The notes below the pieces were generated by a model. That model was not told the origin of the DNA. It worked only from the letters and a program-made list of their open reading frames with translations, and did not search any database. This document shows, piece after piece, positions 1 to 11,705 of a DNA stretch of 64,000 bases; position 1 is the first letter of the stretch; every line of letters starts with the position of its first letter. This stretch comes from Neurospora intermedia (taxonomy: Eukaryota; Ascomycota; Sordariomycetes; Sordariales; Sordariaceae). The position numbers were made by a program, and so were the translations under genes. The DNA lies in contig BTPP01000002.1 in the NCBI GenBank assembly GCA_037102815.1, positions 1,736,001-1,800,000 of the forward strand, written 5' to 3'.

Positions 1-231
1 CCTCATGGCGACTTCGAATGTCCGCTCATCTGGCTCGAGTGTGGTGACAGTGTACGGCAGGGTGGCAGCACACAAGGGGGTGCGGACGGGGATAAGGGAC
101 ACAACTTCGGCAGCCATGGCCTCCAGGGCATTCCGATAGTTGCGCACGCCGCGGTCATGGGTGCTGGAAGGCAGTCTAATGGTAGTGCCGGCGGGAAGAA
201 GTGGCTGGTTGCGGGCTGTAGAGGAACTCAT
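1..231 (-). CDS. Partial hypothetical protein (N-terminal 77 residues)
   Basis: An open frame starts at an ATG at 231 and runs leftward off the window with no stop in 77 codons. The peptide begins MSSSTARNQPLLPAG and ends TFEVAMR at the edge. Codon composition is GC-rich like the real genes nearby. I recognise no domain and see no signal peptide or membrane segment in this piece. A 25-bp minisatellite lies about 75 bp upstream of the start, in the leader or promoter. The next ORF on the same strand (516-866) also starts with a Met-Ala/Ser-Ser-Ser sequence, so these could be two genes or, less likely, exons of one. Function is unknown. Confidence 0.5.
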   Translation of the reverse strand, partial: MSSSTARNQPLLPAGTTIRLPSSTHDRGVRNYRNALEAMAAEVVSLIPVRTPLCAATLPYTVTTLEPDERTFEVAMR

Positions 232-305
232 GATGACTGATCTGCTGTTGGGTCAAGTGAAAAAAATATGATCGTGTTGATGCGGATCGAGGGATGAAGT
301 TGAGA

Positions 306-405
306 GGCTTGGTGCTGGTGCAGACCCATAGGCTGGGTGCTGGTGCAGACCCATAGCATAGGCTGGGTGCTGGTGCAGACCCATAGGCTGGGTGCTGGTG
401 CAACT
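306..405. repeat. 25-bp minisatellite, about 3.8 copies
   Basis: Four head-to-tail units of about 25 bp (core GGTGCTGGTGCAGACCCATA) lie at 306-330, 331-355, 361-385 and 386-405. A 5-bp insertion (356-360) separates units 2 and 3, and the last unit is truncated. The copies are nearly identical, so the array is young or homogenised. It sits 75-175 bp upstream of the start of the leftmost partial gene. Confidence 0.9.
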
Positions 406-515
406 CAGAGGCTTGAAATAAAAACCTGTGTCTTGGCCCTTTGGCGGCGGTGTCAAAATCGGCTTCCTTGTCATAGGCCGACAGGCGTACTGCTGCGTAG
501 GGAATACTCACGTGG

Positions 516-866
516 TTACAGGCCCTGCGTGACCGCATTTGCTGCGTCTACGCAGTAGCGGACGGCCGCGTAGGCACGTTGAGGGATGGGTGAGTTCTGT
601 CCGAGATCAATGTATACCTTGGAGAGGATCTGTTTTTTCCCGTCAGGGCGCTCATTGTTGTGTCGAGCCTGATTAGTGGAGCGGAAAGGGAAGTAAGGCA
701 CAGGCTGAATGTTGTCGGGAGTAACCAGTCGTCTGTGAATAGAGGTGTGGTTGATTGGGTACTTATGCCAGCGAGCGTGATCCCGACCTGCCTCAGAAAG
801 ATCTTGCCAGATCACCTCCCACAGAGGGTTGTTGTGAGAGATTGAAGGACGAGAAGAAGACGCCAT
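516..866 (-). CDS. Small hypothetical protein
   Basis: A 116-codon ORF with a true ATG at 866 and a stop at 516-518. The product is soluble and rich in Asn, Arg and His, with no hydrophobic segment. It starts MASSSRPSISHNNPLWEV and ends DAANAVTQGL. A good 5' splice site (GTGAGT at 506-511 on this strand) lies just past the stop, so the annotated end may be wrong and the gene may continue by splicing. I recognise no family. Coding status rests only on length, an ATG start and GC-rich codons, so it could be a chance ORF. Confidence 0.35.
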   Translation of the reverse strand: MASSSRPSISHNNPLWEVIWQDLSEAGRDHARWHKYPINHTSIHRRLVTPDNIQPVPYFPFRSTNQARHNNERPDGKKQILSKVYIDLGQNSPIPQRAYAAVRYCVDAANAVTQGL

Positions 867-3800
867 GTTGCTGTTTCAAGCTTTGAGAGACGGTGGGTGG
901 GAAGATGAATAAGGGAAGACGAGCAGTACAAGATGAGGGTTGCAAGGATACTGTATTTGTGCCTGATCTGAATGTCAGGATTTGCAAAAGAAGATCTTTA
1001 CCTGGTCATGGACTTGATGAATGATGGTGTGCATTGATGATGAAACTGTATGAGTCTAAGTCTGTCTGCTTTGAGCGAATCGGACTTTATGTCGAGACTC
1101 TTCGGAGCGGCGTGTCCCTCTTGTCTTGCGGCGCCGGGCTACCCACTCCCTCCCTCCAACAGTCGACGGGTTTTGGAAGGGTAGAGTCATTGTGAGGTTC
1201 GGTTTTGGCGGTTTTGACAGGCATCTTGGTAGCCGCTTGAGCGGTGGTGGCACAATCCCGACACACCACCGAAGGACACTGGCTCTATGCAGTGGCAGTG
1301 TGGCTCGACTGGATCATCAGACTTTTGCTCTCGTGGGTTGAGCAATTCGATGCCATCAAGGACTGGGACATCCTCCGTACACAGCCGACCGCGGCACAGC
1401 GTCTCCAACCCGCCCCGTCCAGATATAGTCGATTGTTCCGCTACCGACGTCACTGATTGAAGTTGGCACGAGATCGCTGTGAGGGGACGTCAGGGAATAG
1501 AGGAATGTGGATCTGGGAATGGGGTCAAGATTGCATGTTATCCGGGAACATTTGGTTCATTTCAGTTAGTTAGCTAAGTTTATGGGTGCGCGGTGGCACC
1601 CTTGGGAGAAGGGAAGAACCCCCTCTTCTCTACCACTTTGAGACCTTTTGTAGCCGTTTTGGTGGGAAATTGTCGTTAACCTCGACAACTTTGGTCTTTG
1701 TTCAAGTGACGAAACCTCAGAGGGACACATTCTTGTCTGTTCCACTACCGATGTAGATTGACGGCGATTGCTCGGCCTTTCGGAGTATTGTAAAAGAGGT
1801 GCACCAAAAAACCCGTGCTCGTCTTCGTAGGTGAATTCTGGTAATGACTTGAGAGTATACAAGGTTGGAGGGTTTGGGTTCTCGAGGATCGTGTCGAGCT
1901 TTCTGTCGAAATTACACATTGGAATAAGGTAGGTGCGTTGCAATAGTCGCCTTTTCTCTGCAGTGGTCGTCACAACTGAAATATCTAGTAGAAGCAGAGT
2001 TTTCCATCTTCTTTGAGGAAGGAACACTTCGTCTTGGTCGGGCTTTTGGTTGGCTCCTTCCCAGAAATACGACCTCAATGACGGACACGGTCGCGTTAGG
2101 TAATGCAGTGTTACTCCTCCCGTGGCGACGATGGGCTTCGGGGAGGCAGGCGACCCAGCAGCCTTAGCTTCATTGCATCGGTGTGTGTGTGTGTTAGGCA
2201 ATGCCTACCTAGGGATTGTAGTTGTCTTTTTCTCCGCCAAGTATTGGGTCGCTTCAGTCTCCCTACCTACCTAGGCCGGGCGGGTAAACCACGCAGTTGT
2301 AGACGGCAGAGGTACGCGTGGTTTGGTCTTGGTTGAGACATGTGTCCTTGCTGCCATGTGGCGGTAGTAGTCAGTCTTGATTGTGTTTGTCTAGATGTCG
2401 TTGACGACTTGAATTCCTATCGCCAGATTTCACAATGGTTCATACACGTTGAACGGCGGTGCGAAGTAGTTGACATCCGATCAATCAAGGCTTACACAAA
2501 TATGAGTTGGACTGAACCGTAGCCGAATCGGGGTCGGGTTGCCCAGTGCCAAGGCGCACCGAAGAGAGGTAGACGAAATGATGAGAGGAGGAGGGACGGA
2601 GTGGCTTAAGGCATGACGCAATGTGGAAGGGAAGTTATCCTCCTCTATGTTCACCAACTGCACAGGATTTTTGCCTTTCTTCCACTCATCACCACATGGC
2701 TTTTCCTCCTCCTCGCTGGCATTTTACATCCGCATGCCCGTCTCGATGGACGGATAGATCATGGTCTCTAAACATCACAAGTTAACTTTGGGTCCTCGCC
2801 AACCATCTTTTCGTGGGCTTTTGTCTAGCGTCAAGCCTTCCTGCCCGACCAAGCCATTGGTGATTGAGCTGGTAAATTGGTCCGCTGTGATCAATCAGCT
2901 GAGAGTGTTTATATTATTCCTATCGTCGAATTGTGTTGAACAGGACCATGGTCGATAGTGTAGTGTCTTGACTGTGATCTTTTCCGACACTTTTCCCCCT
3001 CAGAATTTCACCATATTTTTGGAACACCTCTTGAAGAATGGGATAAAGAGGTCGTTGTTGTTCAAACTTTGGCTACTACGGACTGGTACATCCACGTATC
3101 AATTTTCAAGGCACCGAAGAACGGGCGGAGCTCACTTGAGTAGACTTCCTTCTTGGTCCTCCAGCTGGTCACCTACAGTCGAGCAACGACTATCGCCAGC
3201 TGGAGACCAGAGCGATGATTCAAGTCCAGATATGCTCCAATGTCATATTCATCATTGATGAGCTTTCAGAAGATACAAATCATATAACGCATAAAATCTC
3301 TTTAATTGGCACCCGCCATGGATCTCTGACTCTGCGTGGCGCGACGGGCGAGAAACCTTAGGCCGCTGGTGCGCACCTGTGATCCAAACGGGAGTCAACA
3401 AGGCATAACATAATAGTCGGTATCGGATAAGGGAAACACAGGTACCGTACCCGCCTTGGAGGTAATTATGAGAGGAAAAGAGAGAGATGAGCCGACCTGG
3501 GAGCAGAAAGAGCTGGAAAAGGGACGTTGAAGGCCGGTCGTCACAAGCGAGGGACATGTTGTCGTGCAGTCAGTCACATTATGCATGTACCTACTTCTGT
3601 TGGTTATGCACTTTCAAGGTGTGACACGCATTTTCAGCAAGTAAGTACCCTTGGAAAACCTCAGGCAAAATCACATGTGACTGCGTTAAATAACGAACTC
3701 CGCGTTGAAACTGTTGGCTTGCTGCCAGGAGAACCAGAAACACATACCAAAGGGGAAGATGATTGCCTTTCCGACTTTCGAACGATCGCATTGGAACCCC

Positions 3801-3977
3801 TTACTTACAAACACCATTAAACAACGGACGCACCCACAATCCTGGCATTATCCGCCGCGACCAACTCCTCAATGTGTACCAACCATGTCATTTTCACCAC
3901 TCATCATACAAACTCCCGCCAACCCCATCCACTGAGAGTCCACACCATACAAACACGCTCTTCCTCAGTTCACCTAT
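867..3977. other. 3.1-kb gene-poor interval
   Basis: No frame here combines an ATG start, good length and recognisable protein sequence. The longest frame (1566-2201, minus strand) opens with TTG and matches no family I know. There is a short GT run near 2180-2195 and a run of CTAC/TAGG steps near 2260-2275. Several 60-100 codon ORFs overlap on both strands without domain content. The interval may hold untranslated regions, non-coding transcripts or a multi-exon gene that I could not assemble. Confidence 0.5.
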
Positions 3978-5012
3978 CTAAAAGTTGTAAATTTGATCCT
4001 GGGTATACCCCAACTCCTGCAGCACCCCCTTCTTGCCACCTCCTACCCATCCCTTGGTTCCTTTCAACGCCTTCTCCATGGCCGGCGGTCCACAAAGCAA
4101 CACCTTGGTCCCCTTGCTCTTCTCCGTCGCACCACTGAGCCCGGCCTGTTCTAGAACCTGCCTAGTCACAAACCCCTTCTGATACGGGGACTGTGCTGCA
4201 GGTTGAGCAACGACGTAAACAGTCTTCAAGCGACCGGGATAGTTCTGCTCCAGCTCGGCGAGCTGGTCACGCAGAAAGATGTCTTCGTCCGTGTTGACGC
4301 CCCAGACGAGGGTAATGCGGGTCTTGTCGGCCGGGTTGGTCAGGATGCCGCGGGCGAGCTGGTACATGGGAGTGATACCGGCGCCGCCGGCGATCATGGC
4401 CACGTGCGGATGCTTATTGGGAGTCCACTTGAGCTCGGGGATAGGGGCCACGGTTAGGGTGTCGCCAGGTTGGAGCGAGTGCAGGTGGGTGCTTTGCTTG
4501 CCGCCGGGGTAAAGCTTAACCATGAGCTCGACGAATCCGGGTTCATCTGGGGGTGGATGTCGTTAGTGAGATCATAGGTGATTTAGAGTTGGTAACTCAC
4601 TTAGGTCATTTGTAGGGGTGTACGGGCGGATAACAGGGAGCCATCGTCCCTTGGGGAAAGAAATGGTCAGAAGGGCAGAGGTGAGGCCCATGCCGCTGGG
4701 CTGAGAGCGGTCAGGAAGTTCGAAACGCAACTTCTTGGTATTGTGGTTGATGAGCTCGGTGCTGTGCAGGCGCAAGCTGTGGAAGCCAAAGCCTGACAGA
4801 GGCAGCTTGCCCGGCTTGAGATCGCTTTCGTCCATGTTTGTGGCTAAAGCCGTTCCCGTTGCGCTTCCACTTGCGTTACGTCTCAAGTAGAAGGCGTAGA
4901 TTCCCAGGCCAGCAACACCAGCCGCGACGGCAACTTGAGTACTCATTACACTAGCCTTGAGGGGAGGGCGGAGGAAGTTCGCGTTGATCTTGAATGGATT
5001 GTAGGGAGGCAT
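3978..5012 (-). CDS. NADH-cytochrome b5 reductase, mitochondrial Mcr1 type
   Basis: Two exons, 4601-5012 and 3978-4546 (intron 4547-4600, GTGAGT..CAG), give 326 residues. It is an FAD flavoprotein that passes electrons from NADH to cytochrome b5. A membrane anchor lies at about residues 26-44, just before basic residues. Next come the FAD-binding motif RPYTPTND (residues 129-136), where the splice gives NDLNEPGF as in the family, then STHLHS, the nucleotide-binding GGAGITPMYQL and CGPP near the C-terminus, ending in Phe. Length matches the family (about 300-340). An in-frame TAA lies upstream, so ATG 5012 is the first possible start. The N-terminus is not a classical cleavable presequence, so outer-membrane or intermembrane-space placement is inferred from the family. 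It could be a paralogue of the canonical Mcr1. Confidence 0.9.
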
Positions 5013-6766
5013 GGTTACAGGCGCGCGGAGGGGTGCTGTCGTTCTTTAATAAAGCCGTAGTAGAAGCAGGAGTGGCGCGCAGGGAGGTGCGTATGATGGC
5101 TTGCTTGAGCTTCAGACAACCGGGCGAGACCAGCAGCTTGTCTGCGTCGTAAATAGTGTTATGCTGTACACAAGGTCTCAATGCGGGATGTAAGGGTTCA
5201 CAAGGACTGAGGTGCACGGCAGCCGGAACTCGCTCTGGGGAAGTCCAGGAGGGGCGCAGGCTGAAGGCCGAGTGAAGGCCAACATCCGGGACTGAGCCGA
5301 AGGGATGGACAAGGGGGCGGGGGTTTCCATCCCATCCTGATGGGGAGCTTTGGAAGGGTAGACATGGCGTTCGTTTTGATACAGCCCTGGAAGGCTCAAC
5401 CAACTAAGAAGTAAAGATGAGCGGACATCACGCGAGGGAGGAGACGATCAACGTCGGCTGTTTGGACCCGAAACCGGCATCCCAATGCTGTCAGACGCAG
5501 TGGTAGCGACAGGTAAATGGCCGAGCTTTTATTTTCTACTTACTCGGTCCCGACGGGCGTCCGACATCAGATCCAACAGAGGGAAGCATCCCGCCGTGCC
5601 GTGTTCCGGGTTTTGTTTCTACATTGGTGTTGCATCTCGAGTGTACGACCACGTCGGCCAATGTAAACGCCGTGTGCCGACCGGGGACGGATGATGACTG
5701 CATCAATGATCCAGGTAATGGTTTACCACAGAAGAAAAAAAAAAAGTTGATCGAAGATGAGGGCTAGGGTTCAAACACCCTCCTCCAACCGGCGAACTTT
5801 GGATATTGCTGGCTTGGAAGAACAGAAGAGAGAAAGAAGTGGGTGAAGCTTCCATTGCTGCCCTGGAGGAGATGGCACGGTACGTACCGAGTGGTATCCG
5901 CCAAAGTGGTGGGGTAATGCAAAGGGAGCATGCTCCCGAACGGTCCTGACAAGTTGACTAGGTACCATGCAGTTCGCTCTGTTAGCAAGATTATGTCTTT
6001 TCCCCGCAGTGTTCTGTTAGATGACTGATGTGCCTCTAACTGAAAAAGCTCCGGGGTACCTACGGTAGCTAGGGTCTCTTGATGCCAAGCAAGGGACTGC
6101 CCCTGGGACCCGGACCCTTTATCAACCCACTTCCTCAGGTCTCTCCCCTCTCCATCACCTCGACTCCAAGTCTCCAACTTCACTTCTCATCCGCAGAAAA
6201 CCGAACCCGCAAGCTCCCAGTTACCTCGGTGATGCATCTCCGGCCTTCGAGCGTCATGTCTGCCAACTTCTCCATACAGCTACGTACTGGAAAGTTGCAG
6301 CTCGCAGCAAAACAAAGTCACGCGGTCAAGACAAGCAGCTCGACGATGTATCCCCCTCCTCCTCAAAAACCATCTCATGTCCCAGAGTGCTTGTATCCAT
6401 CGTTCTCTTCTTCCTCTCTTTCTTCTTCATCCTTGTCCACGTTGATATAGGCAACCCCAGACCCAAGGATTAGCTCCTTGCACCCTTATACCACCATCGA
6501 CATAAAACAGTTCAGTATTCGCATAATGACATCGTCATATGCTCAAATTCCTCCGCGCCAAGCCTACTTACTCTGAAGCGCAGCTGATGCCAGAATCCCG
6601 TCAAGTGTTCTGCCGTGTGCTGTATATCACTACTCACATACAAGCTGTCCCTTTGTCAGTCGGCATCTGTCATCTCGACTTCTTCCTCGACGCTGCTTGA
6701 GACGCAACGACAGACCGAATTTCAAGACCCTGAACTGGTTCCAACAGAGAACCATAGAATTGCGTC
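5013..6766. other. Divergent intergenic region between the reductase and the MFS gene
   Basis: This 1.75-kb stretch separates the starts of two divergently transcribed genes, so both promoters should lie here. It contains a 12-bp poly-A run near 5732-5743 and pyrimidine-rich tracts (about 6340-6450) typical of fungal promoters and leaders before the MFS start. ORFs in it lack domain content, and none is convincing as a gene. Confidence 0.5.
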
Positions 6767-8487
6767 ATGTCCGCCCTCCGTGATCGACCACCGCCCGATG
6801 TATCAGAAAAGGAGGAAGGTGATACTGGTTCACAGCTGGGAGAAGATGCCGACACATTGCACCCTTCAGACTCGGTTTCCAACAGAAATTTCTATGGTCG
6901 CGCACAAGTCCATGAGGGACCACGGCTGAACATCAGGATCGAACTGAAAAAGGATGATGCCTACGACGAACTCCCCTTCTCGTACTCCAAGTCCACGAAA
7001 TGGATGATTCTCACCGTTGTCTTTCTCATCCAGACATCCATGAACTTCAACACGTCACTGTACTCCAACGGTCTGGCCGGCATCTCTGAAGAATTTGGTA
7101 TCAGCCTTCAGGAAGCCCGCTGGGGCGCAGCCATCTTCCTCATCACCTATGCCTTTGGGTGCGAGCTTTGGGCGCCTTGGTCAGAGGAGTTTGGTCGCAA
7201 AAAGGTTCTGCAGACCTCGCTTTTTCTGGTCAATATTTGGTCCATCCCGGTCGCTCTCGCTCCCAATTTCGCAACCATCCTCGTCGGCCGCGCCCTAGGA
7301 GGCCTATCATGCGCTGGTGGCAGTGTCACTCTCGGCATGATTGCCGACATGTACGAGCCTGCTGGCCAGCAGGTTGCCGTCTCATTTATCGTCTTTTCCT
7401 CGGTGGGCGGATCAGTGCTTGGTCCCATCATCGGCGGATTTGTCGAGACCTATTTAGACTGGAGGTGGTGCATCTGGATCCAGCTGCTCTTTGGTGGCTT
7501 CGTTCAGCTTCTTCACCTAGTCTTTGTTCCAGAGACGAGATGTACTATCCATCTCGACAGAATCGCCAAGAAGCGCAGAAAGTCAGGCATGGCGCCCAAT
7601 CTCTACGGCCCCAATGAACTCTGTCCCTTCCGTCAACGCTTCAGCTGGAAAGAGGTGATAAAAAAGTGGGGCCGTCCCTTTCGGATGTTTGTTACGGAGC
7701 CGATCGTCCTCACTCTCTCACTACTGTCAGGATTCTCTGATGCCCTCATCTTTATGCAGATCCAGTCCTTTGTTCTGGTCTACAATCAATGGGGATTTTC
7801 CAAGATCCAAATTGGCCTTGCTTTCGTCCCAATTGGCTTAGGGTACCTGATCGCCTGGCTGTCCTTCTTACCAGTCTTTAAGCGCAACAAGAGGGCGCGC
7901 GATCTGAAACCGCATAGCGAGCATGCGCAGTATGAATCTCGACTATGGTGGCTTCTCTGGACGGCGCCATGCTTGCCCATAGGTCTGATCATTTTTGCCT
8001 GGACGTGCAGTGGACCGCCCATACATTGGATTGGGACCATGGCCGGGTCTACCATGATTGGCATTGCGAACTACTCCATCTATATGGCCACCATAGACGT
8101 AAGCTTAGGTTCTACCTCATTGATTGAGAAAAGACATGCTAACCAAATGCTCAACAGTATATGATCTGCGCCTACGGTCCCTATTCAGCTTCTGCTACCG
8201 GAGGCAACGGATGGGCTCGTGACTTCCTTGCTGGTGTTCTAACGGTGCCGGCCACGCCCTTCGTCAGCAACATTGGCGGGAAGAGGCACTTGGAAATCGC
8301 CAACACCATTCTATTCGCTATATCCCTTCTTCTTGTTGCGGCTATCTACATAACGTATATCTACGGACCAACTCTCCGTAAGAAGTCCAAATATGCGCAA
8401 AAGCTGGCCAAAAATACCACCCTAGACGAGTTCGGTCGCTCGCGGCCTCCTTCCCGAATCTCCGATCGGGACCAGCTCTGTCTCTGA
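6767..8487 (+). CDS. MFS transporter, DHA1 drug/polyamine type
   Basis: Exons 6767-8098 and 8158-8487 (intron GTAAGC..CAG, branch-like GCTAAC) encode 553 residues. A charged N-terminal tail of about 75 residues precedes about 12 hydrophobic segments. Visible landmarks are the loop FGRKKVL (MFS motif A type), the GRALGG segment of TM4, and SVGGSVLGPIIGGF (motif C, typical of H+ antiporters). The splice joins ATID to YMICAYGPYSASA, and the following GWARDFLAGV and IYGPTLRKKSKYAQ match the C-terminal part of this family. Family members export drugs, polyamines or small metabolites across the plasma membrane; the substrate here cannot be told. No biosynthetic genes adjoin it. Confidence 0.88.
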
Positions 8488-9260
8488 CGAGATACACAGA
8501 GATCTTGTAGAAGACTCCTTCTGATTTCGAGTGTGACACGCGTATCTTTCGACTATACGGGGTATGTTCTTGGCTTGACCTTCGTCGTTGACTCAATGCG
8601 TTCTGAACGTCGAGACCAGAGATTCGCCTGTGATGGGACGACCTTGGATTCTTACCAAGCCGCTTACTGAACCTTCTTGTGGGAAATTCTCGGACTGTGG
8701 AGAATTGGGTGCTAGACGAACTACAGAACGATGAAATATCTTTGCAAGAGAATGTTATCATATGCGTACATGTTTTGCGAATGTTTCGAGCAGCAGTTCC
8801 TGACAACGTTGGCATTTTACGGTGGCTTTTTGTCGAATCACCAGTACCCATGTATTACTAGCAATATTCAATGAGAAGTTATCACGAACCATGTAGCTAT
8901 ATCAACACGACCACCCCTAAGACACATGCAATGGTGGTGTTTTGTGTTTTATGTTGAAGGCACGTGGTGAGTGAATAATACAGGTACAGTGCGAGTCGAC
9001 ACGGCTCACTTACACAGACGAGACGGAGCCCCACTTTGATCTGGCCAAGGACCCAATTCCACTTTGAGTGCAACGGCCCAGAGCGCCAGTCCACTGAGAG
9101 CCACTGTGTTGCGGGGATCGACATGGACGTTGAACTTTTTTCTTGCCAATATCCAGAATATTGTCTTCCGATCCATACAACCATTGAAACTCCCCATTTC
9201 CGATTGATTTTTGCCAGCACCACCACACCTCGAGGTCTTTTTGCAGCGAAATCATCCAAA
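8488..9260. other. Intergenic region (MFS 3' end to dbp-7 start)
   Basis: A 773-bp tandem spacer holding the MFS 3' untranslated region and the dbp-7 promoter. The open frame continues upstream of dbp-7 to an ATG at 9036, but the ATG at 9261 begins the family-conserved N-terminus. I see no other gene. Confidence 0.5.
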
Positions 9261-11705
9261 ATGGCGGACGACGGTGACATGTTCCTCAACTTTGAGATCG
9301 GAGATGCTCCGATCAAGCAGACGGTCAAGTACACAGGTGGCCGGTGGAGGGACAGAGTCAAGGCGCAAAAGGGCGAGAAGGGTGGACAAGATCAGACAAA
9401 ACAGGCCTCGACAGCTCGACGAGATACCGGCGCCGACTACTACACGAACAGAGCCGCGAAACGTCAACGGACAGAAGATGGCGACTCTGGTAGATTCTCC
9501 AAGACCCCACGAACAGGCAATGCCGCCGAGAGAGGTCCGCCGCCGCCGCCGACACATGCCATGAAGACTGGCCTCGTATCGTCGCGACTGTTTACTTCGA
9601 ATCCCGTTCCCGTAACCGACTTCGAGGAGGTTCCCCAAGCCGAAGAAGCCGAGCCTGCACAACCTTCGAACGCTCCCCTCAGCGCCGAAGCAGAGAATTT
9701 CCTCTCGTTGGGTCTCTCCCGACGTGTATCCCAGCACCTGGCGACGAAGCTCGAGATGAAGGCCCCGACCGCCATCCAGAAGAACACAATACCACAACTA
9801 GTCAAGGAAGATAGCGATGCCTTCCTCCAAGCCGAGACGGGTTCCGGAAAGACGCTAGCATACCTTCTTCCCATCGTCCACAGGATATTGGCCCTCAGTC
9901 ACAACGAGGACGGTACCCCAAAGACCACCAAGGTGCACCGCAACTCGGGACTCTTCGCTATCATTCTTGCCCCTACCCGCGAACTCTGCAAGCAGATTGC
10001 CGTTGTCCTCGAAAAGGTGCTGCGCTGTGCTCCTTGGCTAGTCTGCACCACGGTAATAGGTGGTGAAAGCAAAAAGTCAGAGAAGGCGCGCATCAGAAAG
10101 GGTGTCAACATCCTAATCGCTACTCCCGGTCGCTTGACAGATCATCTTGACAACACAAAGGTTCTCGACGTTGGTACGGTCCGCTGGTTGGTACTCGATG
10201 AAGGTGATCGCATGATGGAAATGGGTTTCGAGGACGATATCAAGACTATCGTCGGCAAGATCAGGGCTGGTACACTACAGAAGAAAAATGCCGAGGGTGT
10301 AGTTTTGGACGACGTTCTCCCTTCGAGGAGAGTCACGGTTCTTTGCTCGGCTACCATGAAAATGAACGTCCAGAAGCTGGGCGAGATCAGTTTGGAGGAT
10401 GCTGTCCACATCACGGCGTCCAAGAGCGATATGGAGAAGGATGCGGAAACTGGTGCCGTGGAGACGGCGTTCTCCGCGCCCGCCCAGCTAAAGCAGGCCG
10501 CTATCGTCACACCCGCCAAGTTGCGCCTGGTCACGCTTATTGCCCTGCTCAAGTCAACTTTCGCCAGGAAGGGTTCGGTCATGAAGGCCATCATTTTCAT
10601 CTCATGTGCTGACTCGGTTGACTACCACTTTGAGCTTCTCAAGTCTACCACACCGCGTGCTGAGCCCGAGCCCAAGCCTGAAGGCGAAGCTCCCACAAAG
10701 CCGAACATCCACATCGAGTCGACCGTCGCGCCAGCAACATACATTACCTCCCCAGCCAACCCTACGGTGATGCTACACAAGCTCCACGGTTCGCTCGCCC
10801 AGCCCGTCCGTAGCGCCACCCTCAAGGCCTTCAGCGAATGCAAGGACCCCGCCGTGCTCATCACCACCGATATCTCCTCCCGTGGTCTCGATGTCCCGGC
10901 CGTCGAACTTGTCATCGAGTACGACCCGGCCTTCGCCGTGCCTGACCACGTCCACCGTATCGGTCGTACCGCCCGTGCCGGTCGCGCCGGTAAAGCCGTG
11001 CTCTTCCTCCTCCCCGGGTCCGAAGAAGGCTACATTTCCATCCTGCCCAAATCGACCCCAATCGCACCCCAGCTGTACGATTCCATCCTCCAAAAGGGCT
11101 TCGCCACAAACATCAACGTGCCCGGCACCGAGTCCGGAGTCCTCGAAACCGATCGTCAATCTTGGGCCTCCCGCGCCGAAGCTCTCCAATTGCACTTCGA
11201 ACAGCGCCTCCTTGCTCCTCTGCCCGGCGCCACGCCCGTCTTCGAATCCAAAAGCGAGAAATTTGCCGCCTCCAAGCAGGGCAAGAAGGGCAAGAAGGAC
11301 GCCAAGAAGGACGAGAACAAAACACCTGACAACCCCCTCCTCGTCTCCGCCCGCCAAGCCTTCCGCTCACACATTCGTGCGTACGCCACGCACGTTCGTG
11401 AGGAGCGCATCTACTTTGATATTACCGCGCTGCATCTCGGTCACATGGCCAAGGCATTCGGGTTGCGCGAGGCTCCCGGTGGAATTGGCGGTGGTGTGTC
11501 AAGACGGACGCACAGGCCGGTGCAGCCGGGTGATAAGACAAACAAGACGAGCAAGTCTGTGGGCGATGGCACCGCTAGGAGGCCGAAGAAGGATGATGAT
11601 GATGAGAGGGACTTTGGTGCGGCGGATGAGGATGCGGGCAGGAGGATGAAGGAGAAGATGAAGATGATGATGGGCAATATGGCTAGTGAGTTTAACTTGG
11701 GTTAA
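9261..11705 (+). CDS. dbp-7: ATP-dependent RNA helicase Dbp7 (DEAD-box, 60S ribosome assembly)
   Basis: An intronless 814-residue protein; ATG 9261 (CCAAAATGGCG context) gives the conserved start MADDGDMFLNFEIGDAP. Helicase motifs are in order: Q motif with TAIQ, Walker A AETGSGKT (191-198), PTREL, TPGR, the Dbp7-type motif II DEGD (313-316, not DEAD), SAT (363-365), RGLD and HRIGRTARAG (from 565). A basic tail (GKKGKKDAKKDENK) and a C-terminal DUF4217-like region follow. In yeast Dbp7 is a nucleolar enzyme needed for early pre-60S maturation; that role is inferred by homology. The N-terminal 140 residues are basic and low in order, as is usual for the family. Confidence 0.96.
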   Translation: MADDGDMFLNFEIGDAPIKQTVKYTGGRWRDRVKAQKGEKGGQDQTKQASTARRDTGADYYTNRAAKRQRTEDGDSGRFSKTPRTGNAAERGPPPPPTHAMKTGLVSSRLFTSNPVPVTDFEEVPQAEEAEPAQPSNAPLSAEAENFLSLGLSRRVSQHLATKLEMKAPTAIQKNTIPQLVKEDSDAFLQAETGSGKTLAYLLPIVHRILALSHNEDGTPKTTKVHRNSGLFAIILAPTRELCKQIAVVLEKVLRCAPWLVCTTVIGGESKKSEKARIRKGVNILIATPGRLTDHLDNTKVLDVGTVRWLVLDEGDRMMEMGFEDDIKTIVGKIRAGTLQKKNAEGVVLDDVLPSRRVTVLCSATMKMNVQKLGEISLEDAVHITASKSDMEKDAETGAVETAFSAPAQLKQAAIVTPAKLRLVTLIALLKSTFARKGSVMKAIIFISCADSVDYHFELLKSTTPRAEPEPKPEGEAPTKPNIHIESTVAPATYITSPANPTVMLHKLHGSLAQPVRSATLKAFSECKDPAVLITTDISSRGLDVPAVELVIEYDPAFAVPDHVHRIGRTARAGRAGKAVLFLLPGSEEGYISILPKSTPIAPQLYDSILQKGFATNINVPGTESGVLETDRQSWASRAEALQLHFEQRLLAPLPGATPVFESKSEKFAASKQGKKGKKDAKKDENKTPDNPLLVSARQAFRSHIRAYATHVREERIYFDITALHLGHMAKAFGLREAPGGIGGGVSRRTHRPVQPGDKTNKTSKSVGDGTARRPKKDDDDERDFGAADEDAGRRMKEKMKMMMGNMASEFNLG

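Noticed and set aside
1566-2201. 211-codon minus-strand ORF
   Set aside because: It opens with TTG, has no early ATG, no domain and mixed composition; probably chance.
8342-8851. 169-codon minus-strand ORF with an ATG
   Set aside because: It overlaps antisense the conserved second exon of the MFS gene and shows no domain.
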